Positions 36,809-45,669 of a stretch of DNA of 64,000 nucleotides are shown here, one piece after another. The notes beneath the pieces were generated by a model. It was not told the origin of the DNA and made no database searches. It was given only the letters and a program-made list of their open reading frames with translations. The translations under genes and the position numbers were made by a program. The DNA comes from Streptomyces spongiicola (lineage in GTDB: Bacteria; Actinomycetota; Actinomycetes; Streptomycetales; Streptomycetaceae): NCBI RefSeq assembly GCF_003122365.1, contig NZ_CP029254.1, positions 2,676,501 to 2,740,500 on the forward strand, read 5' to 3'. The stretch's first letter is position 1. Each line of letters begins with the position of its first letter.

Positions 36809-38572
36809 GTGACCAGTACCGCCCCACGGGCCGCGCACGGTCAGGACGTCGCGGAGCAGCCACCGTCCTGGCCGCAGCGCCTGCGCAGATTCGGCCATGT
36901 GCCCCGGCCCGGCATCGGGCTGCGCGAGCGGCTGGTGCCGCCGTACACCCGGCCCTCCGACCGGCTGTGGTCCGTCCTGGGCGTGCCACCGGGCGCGGCA
37001 CGGCGGGCGGAGCGGTTCTCGGCGTGGGGCGGACCGCTGCTGGTGGCGCTGGTGGCCGGGCTGCTGCGGTTCTGGCAGCTCGGCAGCCCCAAGGCGGTGA
37101 TATTCGACGAGACGTACTACGCGAAGGACGCCTGGGCGCTGGTCAACCAGGGCTACGAGGGCTCCTGGCCGAAGGACGTCGACAAGGCGATCCTGGCGAA
37201 CCCGGACGCGGTCCCGATCCCTTCGGACCCCGGCTATGTGGTGCACCCGCCGGTGGGCAAGTGGATCATCGGGCTGGGCGAGCAGATGTTCGGCCTCACC
37301 CCGTTCGGCTGGCGCTTCATGGTGTTCGTGCTCGGCACGCTGTCGGTGCTGATGCTGTGCCGGATCGGCAGACGGCTGTTCCGTTCGACGTTCCTCGGGT
37401 GCCTCGCGGGCGCGCTGATGGCCGTGGACGGGCTGCACTTCGTGATGAGCCGCACGGCGCTGCTCGACCAGGTGCTGATGTTCTTCGTGCTCGCGGCCTT
37501 CGGCTGTCTGCTCGTCGACCGCGACCGGGCGAGACGGCGCCTCGCGGACGCGCTCCCGGTCGACGCGGAGGGCGTGCTGCGCCCGGACCCGAAGATCGCG
37601 GCGACCCTGCGGCTGGGCCCGCGGCCGTGGCGGATCGCGGCCGCGGTGATGCTGGGCCTGGCGATCGGCACCAAGTGGAACGGCCTCTACTTCCTGGCCG
37701 CGTTCGGCCTGATGACCCTGCTGTGGGACGTGGGCGCGCGGAAGACGGCCGGCGCGGTCCGCCCGTACCCGGCCGTGCTCAGGCGGGACCTCCTGCCGGC
37801 CCTCGCCGGCCTGCCGGTGGCGGTCGTGACGTACGTCGCCTCCTGGTCCGGCTGGCTCTTCACCGACAAGGGCTACTTCCGGGACTGGGCGGCGACGGAG
37901 GGCAGGGACAGCCCCTGGAGCACGGTGCTCCCCGACTGGTTGCGAAGCCTCTGGCACTACGAGACCGAGGTCTACAGCTTCCACGTCAGTCTGACGTCCG
38001 GTCACACCTACCAGTCCAACCCCTGGAGCTGGATCGTCCTGGGCCGTCCGGTCTCCTACTTCTACGAGGACCCGGCGGCCGGCACGGCGGGCTGCCCGGT
38101 CACCGCCACCGACAAGTGCGCCCGAGAGGTCCTGGCCATCGGCACCCCCGCACTGTGGTGGATCGCGTGCTTCGCCGTCGCCTACGTCCTGTGGCGCTGG
38201 GCCTTCCGCCGCGACTGGCGCGCGGGCGCGATCGCCTGCGGCATCGCGGCGGGCTGGCTGCCGTGGTTCCTGTACCAGGAGCGCACGATCTTCCTCTTCT
38301 ACGCGGTCGTCTTCGTCCCGTTCCTGTGCCTGGCCGTCGCGATGCTCCTCGGCGCGATCATCGGCCCGGCCCGGCGGCCCCGCCCGCCCGCCACCCCACC
38401 GGACCCGGGGCTCGCGCCCGGCGAACGCCGCAGGACCGTGGGCGCGGCGGCGGCGGGTGTGCTGGTGCTGCTGGTCATCTGGAACTTCATCTACTTCTGG
38501 CCGCTGTTCACCGGCGATCCGATCCCGATGGACGACTGGCGGGCCCGGATGTGGCTGGACACGTGGGTGTAG
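36809..38572 (+). CDS. pmt: Protein O-mannosyltransferase (GT39)
   Basis: A 587-aa polytopic membrane glycosyltransferase that moves mannose from polyprenyl phosphate to exported proteins. The catalytic acidic motif lies in the first loop (AVIFDETYYAKDAWALVNQG), followed by HPPVGKWIIGLGEQMFG and roughly ten TM segments; the C-terminal part ends DDWRARMWLDTWV. In Streptomyces it glycosylates lipoproteins and the phiC31 receptor (published for S. coelicolor). GTG start 74 nt from the rsmI start; the shared gap must hold both promoters. Confidence 0.95.
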   Translation: MTSTAPRAAHGQDVAEQPPSWPQRLRRFGHVPRPGIGLRERLVPPYTRPSDRLWSVLGVPPGAARRAERFSAWGGPLLVALVAGLLRFWQLGSPKAVIFDETYYAKDAWALVNQGYEGSWPKDVDKAILANPDAVPIPSDPGYVVHPPVGKWIIGLGEQMFGLTPFGWRFMVFVLGTLSVLMLCRIGRRLFRSTFLGCLAGALMAVDGLHFVMSRTALLDQVLMFFVLAAFGCLLVDRDRARRRLADALPVDAEGVLRPDPKIAATLRLGPRPWRIAAAVMLGLAIGTKWNGLYFLAAFGLMTLLWDVGARKTAGAVRPYPAVLRRDLLPALAGLPVAVVTYVASWSGWLFTDKGYFRDWAATEGRDSPWSTVLPDWLRSLWHYETEVYSFHVSLTSGHTYQSNPWSWIVLGRPVSYFYEDPAAGTAGCPVTATDKCAREVLAIGTPALWWIACFAVAYVLWRWAFRRDWRAGAIACGIAAGWLPWFLYQERTIFLFYAVVFVPFLCLAVAMLLGAIIGPARRPRPPATPPDPGLAPGERRRTVGAAAAGVLVLLVIWNFIYFWPLFTGDPIPMDDWRARMWLDTWV

Positions 38573-38741
38573 CAGGCACGACGGCGGGCCCAGCGCGGGG
38601 CGGTGCCGGGCCCGCCGCGGTCGTTGACGGGCATCCCTGGCCGTCTGTGGGGCGTCGCTTGACGGCCCAGGGACGGCCCAGGTCATGCACGCCAGACAAA
38701 CTCACGGGCCCCTGTCAGACCCCGCACCTACACTCCCCCTC

Positions 38742-39041
38742 ATGGAAAAGGGAGCGATCTCGCGGGACGACATCCTCAAGACACTCGCCGAGTACGACGA
38801 CTTGGGACAGGAGGCGTTCCTCGACCGGTACAAGTACGGCAAGGCGAGCACCTACCTGCTCCTCCACGACGGCAGGGAGTACGACTCCAAGGCAGTGGCC
38901 GGCGTGGCACACAAGCACCGGCACGGCAGGCCCCTGGAGCATGGGGAGTTCAGCGGGGGCGTCGGCCGCGGTCACGCGGTGGAGTGGCTGAAGCGTGAGG
39001 GCTTCACCATAGGGGTGCCCCGGAGCCCTGAGAACTCCTAA
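38742..39041 (+). CDS. Orphan ScoMcrA-type N-terminal head domain
   Basis: A 99-aa protein: ISRDDILKTLAEYDDLGQEA, RYKYGKASTYLLLHDGREYD, SKAVAGVAHKHRHGRPLEHG, FSGGVGRGHAVEWLKREGF. This matches, from memory, the N-terminal head domain of ScoMcrA-like HNH endonucleases, which cut phosphorothioated or methylated DNA. Here it stands alone with a normal stop and no HNH or SRA/SBD domain downstream. It may be a free-standing DNA-recognition module or what is left of a restriction enzyme. Confidence 0.72.
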   Translation: MEKGAISRDDILKTLAEYDDLGQEAFLDRYKYGKASTYLLLHDGREYDSKAVAGVAHKHRHGRPLEHGEFSGGVGRGHAVEWLKREGFTIGVPRSPENS

Positions 39042-39203
39042 CGAAATGATCTCCGAGGCGGTTGGACCGCTCCGGGACCGATGATCCGGGGTGCGGGGCG
39101 ATTCGGCCGAAGCCCCGGCGACGTCGCGACGAGTTGCGGGCGGTGCGCGCTGAGCCGCGGAGAACCGAATGCGTCGACAGCGCCCCTCGGCACGCGCTTC
39201 CAG

Positions 39204-39760
39204 GTGACGAGCAGTGAACGGTGGACCCGCGCGACGGCCGACCGCTACGACGCCGAGGAAACCGAAGCGTCCTCGGCTGCCGTTCTCGGACCGACCCTCG
39301 CCTTCCTCGCCTTCCTCGCCGAACTCGCCGGAGACGGCCGGGCGCTGGAGTTCACCATCGGAACCGGACGGGCGGGCGTCCCGCTCCGGGAGCGCGGCGT
39401 GCCGGTGGTGGGCATCGAACTGTCCGAGCACATGGCAGCGGTGCTGCGGCGCAGAGTACGCCCGCTGCTGTTCCTGGACGTCGACGGACCTCTCCCGCCG
39501 TTCGGCGACGGCACGCAGCACCAGCCGTCAGGCACCGCGACAGACCCACGCCTGACGCGGCTCGGTCCGCGCGCCGGGCCTCGCCCGGCGGCACTGCCGT
39601 GCGCGCCGGTCTGGGCCACCACCCGGGAGGAAGGGGCGAACACCGGCACAGCACAGCGGCTCGGCCTGCCGGTCGTGCCGGTCGTGCCGGTCGTGCACCG
39701 GCCGGAAGTGCCCCTGCCGCCGACGCCGCCGTCGTCGTGCACACCGTCGCCGGGGTGCCG
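39204..39760 (+). pseudogene. Chimeric remnant: methyltransferase N terminus fused to HAD-like protein
   Basis: The first ~84 codons (RWTRATADRYDAEETEASSA, LEFTIGTGRAGVPLRERGVP, GIELSEHMAAVLRR) are the start of a class I SAM methyltransferase. At about 39457 the same frame switches to RPLLFLDVDGPLPPFG, the start of a small HAD-superfamily protein common in Streptomyces, and continues DPRLTRLGPRAGPRPAALPC, VWATTREEGANTGTAQRLGL. The rest decays into VPVVPVV repeats with no proper end; the frame has no stop for another 1.2 kb. A deletion joining two genes explains it. An N-terminal duplication (FLAFLAELAG) is also present. Confidence 0.72.
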
Positions 39761-39909
39761 CCCGCCCCTGAGCGGTAGCACGGCCGAAGAGCGCGAACGG
39801 CCCGGGGCAGCGGACCGCCGCGACGGCGAAAAGATCAGCCGGGCCCTTCGTTTGGGGCCGCCCGGAACGGCAATGTTCGGGTTGTGGGGGTCCCGACTTG
39901 GAGGACCAA

Positions 39910-40065
39910 ATGATCATCGTCGGACTTATCCTTCTGATCATCGGGCTGGTCACCGGCATCGGCGTGCTGTGGACCATAGGCATCATTCTGATCGCGGTCG
40001 GAGCGCTGCTCTGGGTGCTCGGGGCGATGGGCCACGCGGTCGGTGGTCGACGGCACTTCTACTGA
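39910..40065 (+). CDS. DUF6131-type small membrane protein
   Basis: A 51-aa protein: MIIVGLILLIIGLVTGIGVL, then WTIGIILIAVGALLWVLGAM and a polar tail GHAVGGRRHFY. Two short hydrophobic helices linked by a tight turn and a conserved GGRRHYY-like C terminus fit DUF6131 of actinomycetes. A good GGAGG lies 5 nt before the ATG. It is probably a membrane-inserted hairpin protein of unknown function. Confidence 0.85.
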   Translation: MIIVGLILLIIGLVTGIGVLWTIGIILIAVGALLWVLGAMGHAVGGRRHFY

Positions 40066-40148
40066 TCTCCGCCGGCAGGGCCACGAGCCCCCTGCCGGCC
40101 GTGGAGAACATCCTCGCTGCCGCCGCACTTGCGGCTTATTCCCCGTAC

Positions 40149-40820
40149 TCAGCGCCCCGCCGTGAGGGCCGCGACGGCGTCCGCGGTCCAGTGGCCCGCC
40201 GCGCCGGGACAGGCCGCGAGATAGGCGGCGATCTCGGGCGCCGGCCAGGCGTCGGCGTCCAGCAGTCCGGCGGCGAGATGGCGCAGATAGGCGGCGGAGG
40301 GCCGGGTCCACTCCACGTCGTGGAGCGAACAGGGGGCCGTGAAGGTCAGTACGGGCACACCGTCCAGGACTCCCGGGCAGACGAGTGTCTCGTACCTGCC
40401 GCTGCCGAGTTCCACTCTACCGCGGGCCAGCGCCTCCGAGAGGTCCAGGTCGGCCCCCGGCTCGCGGTACATCTCCTGGGCCAGGATGTCCGAGAACTGC
40501 GCGGCGGTCACCAGATACGCGCGGGCCAGGACCGTACCGGCCGCGGCGGGATCGTAGAACGCACGGCCGCCGCGCCACACCGGGGAGCGGGTGGCGAAGT
40601 ACAGCGCGCCCGGCACTTCGACCGGCACGGACGCCGCGGGCGGGCGGGGGTCGCGGCAGCCCGGGTAGGTCCGGGCCGCGCCGCGCGGGCGGCCACCGGC
40701 GAGGTAGTGCGACAGCCGCTCCGGATGGGTGTTGGAGCCGTAGGCCGTGTACCAGACCACGGCGGGCGGGTGACCGGCGGACGGTGCCGCGGCGGCGTCG
40801 ACGGTGCGCGCGCGCTTCAT
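40149..40820 (-). CDS. Gamma-glutamylcyclotransferase-like protein
   Basis: A 223-aa protein starting with the GGCT/AIG2-type YGSN motif: VVWYTAYGSNTHPERLSHYL. It continues ARTYPGCRDPRPP, PGALYFATRSPVWRGGRAFY and ILAQEMYREPGADLDLSEAL. Streptomyces homologues are often labelled histone deacetylase, without support from the sequence. Function is uncertain: a cyclotransferase or amide-processing fold. It is divergent from the PBP gene. Confidence 0.75.
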   Translation of the reverse strand: MKRARTVDAAAAPSAGHPPAVVWYTAYGSNTHPERLSHYLAGGRPRGAARTYPGCRDPRPPAASVPVEVPGALYFATRSPVWRGGRAFYDPAAAGTVLARAYLVTAAQFSDILAQEMYREPGADLDLSEALARGRVELGSGRYETLVCPGVLDGVPVLTFTAPCSLHDVEWTRPSAAYLRHLAAGLLDADAWPAPEIAAYLAACPGAAGHWTADAVAALTAGR

Positions 40821-40990
40821 GGACCTTGCCTACCCGCTGCGGGGACGATCCGGCCGCTGCTCGGCTCAGGCGGCGGGTCGGGCCACCCGCGTTGCTCGCC
40901 GCGGGGCGCGGCCCCTGGCGGGCGACGGCACAGTCCGGTAACACTCGTCAACCGCATCACTACTGTCACATAGAGTGCCACACATACTTT

Positions 40991-41025
40991 CGAACGTGTT
41001 CAAGGCATGTTCAAGGATGTTCGAG
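40991..41025 (+). promoter_or_regulatory. Helically phased GTTCAAG repeats before the PBP gene
   Basis: GTTCAAGG at 40998 and 41009 and GTTCGAG at 41019 are spaced 11 and 10 nt apart, one helical turn. CGAAC at 40991-40995 forms an inverted repeat with the last copy. It lies 35-65 nt upstream of the ATG, a plausible operator. Confidence 0.5.
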
Positions 41026-41056
41026 ACCATGGGGAGCCCGGGGGAGGGACTGCGGT

Positions 41057-42757
41057 ATGCGCAGTGGAGCCAGGATCGCCGTCGTGGGCGGTGTGTTCGT
41101 ACTGTTCGCGGGCGGTGTGGGGTACGGGGCCCTCAGCGCCCTGGAAGGCGGTGACGGCGGTGGTACGGAGCCGAAGTCAGCTGCCGTCACGAAGAGTTCG
41201 GGGCCGCCGAGCGCCGAGGAGATCCGCACGACCGCGGACGGCTTCCTCGCCGCCTGGGCGTCCGGGGAGGCGGCGCGGGCCGCGCGGCTCACCGACAACG
41301 CCGCCGAGGCGGAGCCGCTGCTCAGCTCCTTCCGCGACGGTGCCCACGTCAGCGGCGTGACGATGAAGCAGGGGAAGCCGGTCGGGCCGAAGGTGCCGTT
41401 CACGGTCAGCGCCACGGTCTCGTACAAGGGCGCGAGCAAGCCCTGGACGTACGCTTCCGAACTCACGGTCGTCCGCGGTCTGACCACCGGCCGCCCGCTC
41501 GTCGACTGGGCTCCGTCCGTCGTCCACCCGCAGCTCGTCAAGGGGGCGCGGCTGAAGACGGGTCCCACGGCCGAGCCGCCGATCAGGGCCGTCGACCGCA
41601 GGGGCAGGGAACTGACGAAGGAGAAGTACCCCTCGCTCGGTCCGGTGCTCGACCAACTGCGGCAGAGGTACGGGGACGAGGCGGGCGGGAAGCCGGGGGT
41701 GGAGCTGGTCATCAGCCGGCCGGACGGCACGGACGGCACGGGCAGTACGGGCAGTACGGGCAGTACGAATGGCACGGGCAGTTCAAATGGCACGGGCAGT
41801 ACCGGCAGTACCGACAGCACGGTGCTGACGCTGGCCGAGGGCGAGCCCGGCGAGTTGGTGACGACGCTCGACGCCGACGTTCAGGCCGCGGCCGAGCAGG
41901 CCGTGAAGCGGCACAGCGAGGCGTCGGTCGTCGCGATCAGGCCGAGCACGGGCGAGATCCGCGCCGTGGCCAACAACCGCGAGGACGGATTCAACGCGGC
42001 GCTCGGCGGGCAACAGGCGCCCGGTTCGACGATGAAGATCGCGACTGCCGCGCTGCTGCTGGACAAGGGGCTGGTCGCCGCCGACCGGAAGGCGGAGTGC
42101 CCGAAGTACGCGATGTACCAGGGGCGGACCTTCCACAACCTGGACCACTTCGACATCCCCGACGGGACGTTCACCCGGAGCTTCGCCCGCTCCTGCAACA
42201 CCGCCTTCATCAAGCTGATCGACGACGTCGGCGACGACGCGGCACTGTCGAGACTGGCACGGGACGCCTTCGGTATCGGGCTCGACTGGAGCACCGGGGT
42301 GCCGACCTTCGACGGCTCGGTGCCGGAGGGCAGCGGAGGGGAGGCGGCCGCCCAGTACATCGGCCAGGGCACGATACAGATGAACGCGCTGACCGTCGCC
42401 TCCATGACCGCCACGGCCAAGAACGGAGGCTTCCGGCAGCCCGTCATCGTGCCTCGCTCGCTGGACGGCCGTGAACTGGCCACCGCGAACCGGCAGTTGT
42501 CGGGATCGGTATGGCGGCAGCTGCGGGACATGATGCGGGCCACCGCCCAGTGGGGCTCGGGCGCGCAGGCGATGGCCGGCGTGCCCGGGGACAAGGGCGC
42601 CAAGACGGGGTCTGCGGAGGTGGACGGGCAGGCCACGTCGAACAGCTGGTTCGCCGGGTTCGCCGGGGACCTGGCGGCCGCCGCGGTGGTGCAGGCGGGC
42701 GGACACGGCGGTGACGCGGCCGGGCCGCTGGTGGCGTCGGTGCTCAGGTCCGGCTGA
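41057..42757 (+). CDS. Penicillin-binding protein (class B transpeptidase)
   Basis: A 566-aa membrane-anchored transpeptidase: an N-terminal TM (ARIAVVGGVFVLFAGGVGYG), a MecA_N/NTF2-like domain (GFLAAWASGEAARAARLTDN), a PBP-dimer-type region, then the catalytic domain with SxxK in APGSTMKIA, SxN in RSCNTAF and KTG in AKTGSAEVDG. A Gly/Thr/Ser linker of about 33 residues (DGTGSTGSTGSTNGTGSSNG) separates the halves. In Streptomyces PBPs of this locus are neighbours of ssgE and act in sporulation-specific wall synthesis (inference from synteny). The ATG is preceded by GGGGGAGGGA. A strong terminator follows. Confidence 0.93.
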   Translation: MRSGARIAVVGGVFVLFAGGVGYGALSALEGGDGGGTEPKSAAVTKSSGPPSAEEIRTTADGFLAAWASGEAARAARLTDNAAEAEPLLSSFRDGAHVSGVTMKQGKPVGPKVPFTVSATVSYKGASKPWTYASELTVVRGLTTGRPLVDWAPSVVHPQLVKGARLKTGPTAEPPIRAVDRRGRELTKEKYPSLGPVLDQLRQRYGDEAGGKPGVELVISRPDGTDGTGSTGSTGSTNGTGSSNGTGSTGSTDSTVLTLAEGEPGELVTTLDADVQAAAEQAVKRHSEASVVAIRPSTGEIRAVANNREDGFNAALGGQQAPGSTMKIATAALLLDKGLVAADRKAECPKYAMYQGRTFHNLDHFDIPDGTFTRSFARSCNTAFIKLIDDVGDDAALSRLARDAFGIGLDWSTGVPTFDGSVPEGSGGEAAAQYIGQGTIQMNALTVASMTATAKNGGFRQPVIVPRSLDGRELATANRQLSGSVWRQLRDMMRATAQWGSGAQAMAGVPGDKGAKTGSAEVDGQATSNSWFAGFAGDLAAAAVVQAGGHGGDAAGPLVASVLRSG

Positions 42758-42781
42758 CGCCGACGGCGCAGTCAGAGCGGC

Positions 42782-42828
42782 CCCGGCTCCTGCCCCGGCC
42801 CAGGTCCGGGACCGGGGCAGGAGCCGGG
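42782..42828. terminator. 17-bp stem terminator after the PBP gene
   Basis: CCCGGCTCCTGCCCCGG (42782-42798) is perfectly complementary to 42812-42828. The right arm is then partly repeated downstream (GGTCCGGGACCGGGGCAGGA again at about 42859), so stacked alternative hairpins are possible. Confidence 0.8.
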
Positions 42829-43014
42829 ACCGGGCCGGGACCGAAGCAAGGTCCGGGACCGGGGCAGGAGCCGGAACCGGGCCGGGACCGGGGCAAGCCG
42901 GGGCAGGAGCGGCCGCCCGGGGCGCACGCGTGTCGCTGCCGCCCACCCCCATCCGCGTACGGCCACCGAAACCGTGTCGCGTGGCCTGTACGGCCACCGC
43001 TAGCGTTGCCGCCC

Positions 43015-43554
43015 ATGAATACCGCCGAGACCCCCGCCCACCCCCGTTTCGCCGAGGCCCTGCGCACGCTCGGTCTCGACGTCGAGGTACGCCGCTTCCC
43101 CGACGCCACGCGAACGGCCGCCCAGGCCGCGGACGCGATCGGCTGCGATGTGGCCGAGATCGTCAAGTCGCTGGTGTTCGTCGCCCGGGGGATCCCGGGG
43201 GCGGAGGGCACGGAGGGCACGGAGGAAGGCACGGAGGACGACGAGCCGGTGCTGGTGCTGATGGACGGCTCGTCGCGCGTCGACGTGGAGCTGGTGCGGC
43301 GGGAGCTGGGCGCCGCGGCGGTCCGGCGGGCCGACGCGGACCTCGTACGGGAGACGACCGGCTACGCGATCGGCGGTGTGCCGCCCTTCGGGCACCGAAC
43401 GGCGACCCGGGTGCTCGCCGACCGGGGTCTGCTCGGCCACGCCGTGGTGTGGGCTGCGGCCGGTACCCCGCATACCGTGTTCCCGCTCGACCCCGCGTCC
43501 GTGATCGCACACGCGGGCGCGAAGCTGGTGGACGTGCGCGAGCGCACGGCGTGA
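43015..43554 (+). CDS. YbaK/EbsC-type aminoacyl-tRNA deacylase
   Basis: A 179-aa INS-superfamily protein that hydrolyses mischarged tRNAs. Motifs: DVAEIVKSLVFVA with the conserved Lys, RRADADLVRETTGYAIGGVP (GYxxGGV signature), and VVWAAAGTPHTVFPLDPASV. An acidic insertion (GAEGTEGTEEGTEDDE) replaces the usual short turn after the first strand. ATG at 43015 gives MNTAETPAHPRF. Confidence 0.92.
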   Translation: MNTAETPAHPRFAEALRTLGLDVEVRRFPDATRTAAQAADAIGCDVAEIVKSLVFVARGIPGAEGTEGTEEGTEDDEPVLVLMDGSSRVDVELVRRELGAAAVRRADADLVRETTGYAIGGVPPFGHRTATRVLADRGLLGHAVVWAAAGTPHTVFPLDPASVIAHAGAKLVDVRERTA

Positions 43555-43868
43555 CGGCCGGCGGTCACGGCTGCGGTTCTCGCCCCGGCTGCGGTCCTCG
43601 CCGCGGCGGTGGCGCACGCCGCAGCGGTGGCGCACGCCGACCGGTACGCGATCGCCCACGCCATCGAGGACCGCTTCGTCGCGCTCACACAGACCGTCGG
43701 CGGGGCGGCCGCGGTCGGCGCGGTGGCCGTCCGGTTCGCGCCGCTGCCGGGTGCGCCGGCCGGCCGTACCCGGTGCTCTCGGCGGTGCCGCACGCGCTGT
43801 CCCGCACCGTCCCGCCCGGGGGCCGGTGCGGCGTTCCCCTCGGTACGCCGCCCACGGCACAGTGCCGG
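43555..43868. other. Unassigned 314-nt gap
   Basis: No supported gene. A plus-strand frame from 43609 has some protein-like character (HADRYAIAHAIEDRFVALTQ) but no ribosome-binding site and no recognisable family; it runs antisense into the next gene. It could be a decayed gene. Confidence 0.4.
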
Positions 43869-45041
43869 TCATGTAGCCGAGCGGACCGCCCTGACCAGAG
43901 CCTGCGCCCGGGGGTCGGCCGTGACGCCCTTGCGCATCCCGTTGGTCACATAACCGAGGGCGACACCGGACTCCGGGTCGGCGAAGGCGAGCGAACCACC
44001 ACGGCCCGGGTGGCCGAAGGAACCGGGGCCCAGCAGCGGGCAGGCCGGGCCGTGGAGCAGGTAGCCGAGGCCGAAGCGGGTGCCGACGACGAGGACGCGG
44101 TCGGGTCCGGTGGACTCCTCGGTGCGGGCGAGGGTAAGTGTGGCGGGGGCGAAGAGCCGGTTCCCGTCGACCGGTCCGATGGTCGCCGCGTAGAAGCGGG
44201 CCAGCGCGCGGGCGGTGGATACGCCGCCCGAGGCCGGGAGTTCCGCGGAGCGGTAGCCGGGGTCGTTCTCGTCGGGCACCGGGTCGATCGCGCCGAAGGC
44301 CCGTCGGGTGAGGGAGTCCGGGTCGCTGTAGGCCTCGGCGACGGAGCGCTTGGGACGCAGTTTCAGGCCGCCGCCGGACGCCGTGGGCGGTTCCTCGATC
44401 CGGCCGATCCGGCCGATCCGGTGGGCCTCGTCGTCGGGTGCCCCGATCCAGAAGTCCAGGCCGAGCGGGCGGGCTATCTCCTCTGCCGTCCAGCGGCCGA
44501 TGGTGCGTCCGGTGACCCTGCGGACGAGTTCCGCCAGCAGCCAGCCGTAGGTCTGCGCGTGGTAGCCGTGATCGGTGCCGGGCTCCCAGGCGGGTGCCTG
44601 GGCGGCGACGGCGCGCGCCCCGGTCGTGCCGTCGGCGGCCTCCGCCGGGGTGAGCGGCCGGTCGAGCGCGGGTACCCCGGCCCGGTGCGACAGCAGGTGC
44701 CGCACCAGCGCCCGTTCCTTGCCGGCGGCCTTGAACTCCGGCCAGTACGTGCCGACGGGCGCGTCCAGGTCGAGCTGCCCGCGCTGGTGCAGCAGCAGCG
44801 GCACGGCGGCGGCGACGCCCTTGGTGGCCGAGCGCACGACCTGCGCGGTGTCCACGGCCCACGGCTCGGTGCCGTGCACGTCCCGGGTGCCGCCCCAGAG
44901 GTCGACGACCTTCACTCCGTCCCGGTAGACGGCGACAGCGGCGCCGCGTTCCCCACGCGCCTCGAAGTTGCGTACGAACGCGTCCCGGACGGGCTCGAAG
45001 CCTTCCGCGACCGTGCCCCGGACGTCCACGTCCACGTCCAC
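43869..45041 (-). CDS. Serine hydrolase (beta-lactamase/EstB family)
   Basis: A 390-aa cytoplasmic class C beta-lactamase-fold esterase. SxxK is VRSATKGVAAAV at about residue 72. The Tyr motif is YHAQTYGWLLAELVRR, and the C-terminal GSFGHPGRGGSLAFADPESG replaces KTG, as in EstB-type esterases. No signal peptide is seen. A small RIGRIGRIEEPP repeat occurs near residue 210. The start is uncertain within the N-terminal VDVDV repeat. Confidence 0.9.
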   Translation of the reverse strand: MDVDVDVRGTVAEGFEPVRDAFVRNFEARGERGAAVAVYRDGVKVVDLWGGTRDVHGTEPWAVDTAQVVRSATKGVAAAVPLLLHQRGQLDLDAPVGTYWPEFKAAGKERALVRHLLSHRAGVPALDRPLTPAEAADGTTGARAVAAQAPAWEPGTDHGYHAQTYGWLLAELVRRVTGRTIGRWTAEEIARPLGLDFWIGAPDDEAHRIGRIGRIEEPPTASGGGLKLRPKRSVAEAYSDPDSLTRRAFGAIDPVPDENDPGYRSAELPASGGVSTARALARFYAATIGPVDGNRLFAPATLTLARTEESTGPDRVLVVGTRFGLGYLLHGPACPLLGPGSFGHPGRGGSLAFADPESGVALGYVTNGMRKGVTADPRAQALVRAVRSAT

Positions 45042-45669
45042 GTCACCCCTCCCTGCCGTTCCGCCCTGCCCCTCGCCCCATCATGGTGCAACGTGCCGGG
45101 AGGTGAGGGGATTCCGGGCCGTCACCGGCGGAGCCGGGCTGTCACCGGCTCGATCGCGTCACCAGCGGAGCCGGGCCGTCGCAGGTTCGATCGCGTCACC
45201 AGCGGAGCCGGGCCGTCACAGGTTCGATCGCGTCACCAGCGGAGCCGGGCCGTCACCGGCTCGGTCGCGTCACCGCGCGGACCGGCGGAGGTGCGCCGGT
45301 GTCGCCGGGTTGCCGCCGCGCTGCCGCCGGGTTGCCGCGGGTGGGCGGGATCGCGATCCCCGGAGCGGACGGTGTGCCGCGGCCGCGGCGTGCCGCTCGC
45401 GGGCGAGGCACGGCCGGGAGCCCGGCGGCGACTTCGCGCCCGTCGTCCCGCTCACGCGCCGGTCAGGGCGTGCACACGCCGGTCGTAGAAGTGCACGCGC
45501 CCGCGCAGGTGCCGGGCGGAGCGCCTACGACGAGGCGCCTGCCGAGTTCGTGCGCGCCCGCGCGGGGGCCGCCATGTCACATCCGGACCAAGATCACGCA
45601 CCAATTGCGCACCCGCGCCCGCGCGGGGGTCGCGTGCCCGTCCGCGCGCTCACGCGCCGGTCGTTCCCT
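45042..45669. other. 628-nt spacer of minisatellite and reduced-complexity DNA
   Basis: No gene is supported. After the 37-nt array (listed separately) the sequence is full of CACGCGCCGGTC- and GCGCCCGCGCG-type motifs between 45445 and 45690, the last of which reach into the end of cbiO. Confidence 0.6.
45121..45280. repeat. 37-nt tandem minisatellite, four full copies
   Basis: The unit beginning GTCACCAGCGGAGCCGGGCC and ending GTTCGATCGC recurs at 45121, 45158, 45195 and 45232, with a partial fifth at 45269. Copies are directly adjacent, with no spacers. Confidence 0.95.

Noticed and set aside
43609..43953. Plus-strand frame containing ADRYAIAHAIEDRFVALTQ
   Set aside because: No family, no ribosome-binding site, and it overlaps the serine hydrolase antisense; kept only as an unassigned gap.
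45121..45280. CRISPR-like 37-nt repeats
   Set aside because: Units abut without spacers and no cas genes are present, so it is a minisatellite.
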